Source: Saprospiraceae bacterium
GTDB lineage: Bacteria > Bacteroidota > Bacteroidia > Chitinophagales > Saprospiraceae
DNA: 64,000 nucleotides
NCBI GenBank assembly: GCA_041392805.1
Contig: JAWKLJ010000001.1
Span: 5,454,501-5,518,500, forward strand
Reading direction: 5' to 3'
Part shown: positions 63,117-64,000 of the stretch, piece by piece
Layout of the letters: each line of letters begins with the position of its first letter
Numbering within the stretch: position 1 is the stretch's first letter
Position numbers and translations under genes: made by a program
The notes under the pieces: generated by a model
What the model saw: the letters and a program-made list of their open reading frames with translations, nothing else
Databases searched by the model: none
What the model was told of the DNA's origin: nothing

Positions 63117-64000
63117 TTATATCCTACTGAATTTAGCAAAATCTTTCGCAAAATAAGTGATAATGACATCTGCTCCGGCCCGATGAATGCTTAATAAGGT
63201 TTCGGGCATTGCCGTTTCATAATTCAACCAGCCATTTCTACAGGCAGCCAAGAGCATGGCACATTCACCACTAACATGGTAAGCTGCAATAGGAAGATCG
63301 AAGTTTTGTTTTAAAGCCGCAATAACATCCAGATAATGTAGGGCAGGTTTTACCATTAAAAAATCAGCACCTTCCTCGGTATCCAATGCTGCCTCCCTCA
63401 AGGCTTCTCGTTTATTGGCCGGATCCATTTGGTAGGTCTTTTTGTCCTTCGGAATATCGGTACTATCTTTTGGGGCACTATCAAGAGCATCTCTAAATGG
63501 GCCATAAAAAGCACTGGCGTATTTGGCGGTATAGGACATTATTCCGGTGTCCTGAAAACCGGCATTGTCCAGGGCTTTCCGAATATGCCCCACTCGCCCG
63601 TCCATCATATCGGAAGGGCCGATGAGGTCAAACCCTGCTTCTGCTTGGGCGACTGCCATTTTTCCCAGGATATCGAGGGTCTCGTCATTGACGATTTTGC
63701 CGCCTCTTACAAGGCCATCATGGCCATCACTACTGTAGGGATCCATAGCAACGTCGCTGATAAGGCAAGCCTCGGGGAAGCGGGCTTTGATCTCCAAGGC
63801 CATTTTGAGGTAAAAATTTTCAACCTGGTAGCTATAAGTTGCTGTTTTATTTTTGTACGCTGCTGGAATGGCGGGGAATAGAATGAAATTATTGATGCCA
63901 AGGTTCAGGCATTCTTCTACTTCCAGCAAGGCATGGTCGAGTGAAAGCCTATAAGTTCCTGGAAGGGAAGGGATTTCCGTTTTTAGCTGTTTACCATCCA
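63117..64000 (-). CDS. hemB: Porphobilinogen synthase (5' end cut by window edge)
   Basis: Condenses two 5-aminolevulinate molecules to porphobilinogen in haem synthesis. About 294 residues are visible, reading from the right edge to the stop at 63117. The reading frame stays open past position 64000, so the N-terminus is missing. SYTAKYASAFYGPF and LMVKPALHYLDV hold the two active-site Lys residues. DVAMDPYSSDGHDGL is of the Mg-type, lacking the three-Cys zinc cluster of other family members. An internal ATG at 63929 is not the true start, since family sequence (PGTYRLSLDHAL) lies before it. Confidence 0.96.
   Translation of the reverse strand, partial: DGKQLKTEIPSLPGTYRLSLDHALLEVEECLNLGINNFILFPAIPAAYKNKTATYSYQVENFYLKMALEIKARFPEACLISDVAMDPYSSDGHDGLVRGGKIVNDETLDILGKMAVAQAEAGFDLIGPSDMMDGRVGHIRKALDNAGFQDTGIMSYTAKYASAFYGPFRDALDSAPKDSTDIPKDKKTYQMDPANKREALREAALDTEEGADFLMVKPALHYLDVIAALKQNFDLPIAAYHVSGECAMLLAACRNGWLNYETAMPETLLSIHRAGADVIITYFAKDFAKFSRI

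Noticed and set aside
1..64000. Prophage, plasmid origin, insertion sequence, rRNA or tRNA genes
   Set aside because: No integrase, transposase, capsid, replication protein, tRNA-like T-loop or rRNA segment was recognised on either strand.

Overview
The window comes from a chromosome of a Bacteroidota bacterium, most likely from the Saprospirales (Saprospiraceae/Lewinella-like). The evidence is a C-terminal type IX secretion sorting domain on an esterase, many lipoproteins with an [LF]-x-x-C lipobox, a proline-rich TonB, MacB/FtsX permeases (one with a PadR-linked prefix domain), a DUF4783 protein, few Shine-Dalgarno sequences, and promoter-like sequences of the Bacteroidota TTTG / TAnnTTTG type. 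I see no rRNA, tRNA, CRISPR array, transposase or phage gene. The genus placement is inference.

Layout. 1-5.1 kb: guaB (3' end outside), tadA, a lipoprotein, a repeat-rich non-coding stretch with an 18-bp tandem array, pcm and a DUF2064 transferase. 5.2-10.2 kb: an Asp-box lipoprotein, then a two-component pair (soluble REC-kinase-REC-AraC hybrid followed by a TPR/coiled-coil membrane kinase) with a 21-bp-spaced direct repeat between them. 10.4-14.2 kb: an exported sulfatase, an exported sugar-isomerase-like protein and a predicted zinc metalloprotease. 14.3-19.1 kb: a tight four-gene operon on the minus strand (ATP-grasp-like protein, GshB-like ATP-grasp ligase, AstE/ASPA-like deacylase, exported class V PLP enzyme), the best candidate for an undescribed small-molecule or peptide pathway. 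19.3-25 kb: a DksA/TraR-like protein with an Asp-rich tail, a response regulator with Asn at the phosphorylation site, TonB, a membrane-tethered receiver, a WecA-like transferase and a DUF1972 glycosyltransferase. 25-33 kb: arfB, a BioF-like enzyme, an MFS carrier with an exported oxidoreductase, a MocR regulator divergent from a flavin-type oxidase and DinB, and a DUF4783 protein. 33-43 kb: gpmI, a lipoprotein flanked by two palindromic repeats, an M28 peptidase, a membrane AraC regulator and a PadR-permease pair. 43-56 kb: a FAD oxidoreductase, a second permease, envelope proteins, a T9SS esterase, a kinase/regulator pair, a universal stress protein, a small beta-barrel and a membrane-anchored papain-like protease. 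56-64 kb: a small winged-helix protein, fabG, a di-haem peroxidase, uvrA, an ECF sigma factor and hemB (5' end outside).

The most distinctive non-coding signal is a set of dispersed palindromic elements. One type (terminal GGTTCTYTGACAA-like inverted repeats, 104-128 bp) lies just upstream of start codons. A second set (GGACTTTTGAC-like or GGCACC-like ends with 'agtcggaag'-type interiors) lies just downstream of stop codons or between convergent genes. They resemble MITE/REP-type repeats, with no mobilising gene in view.
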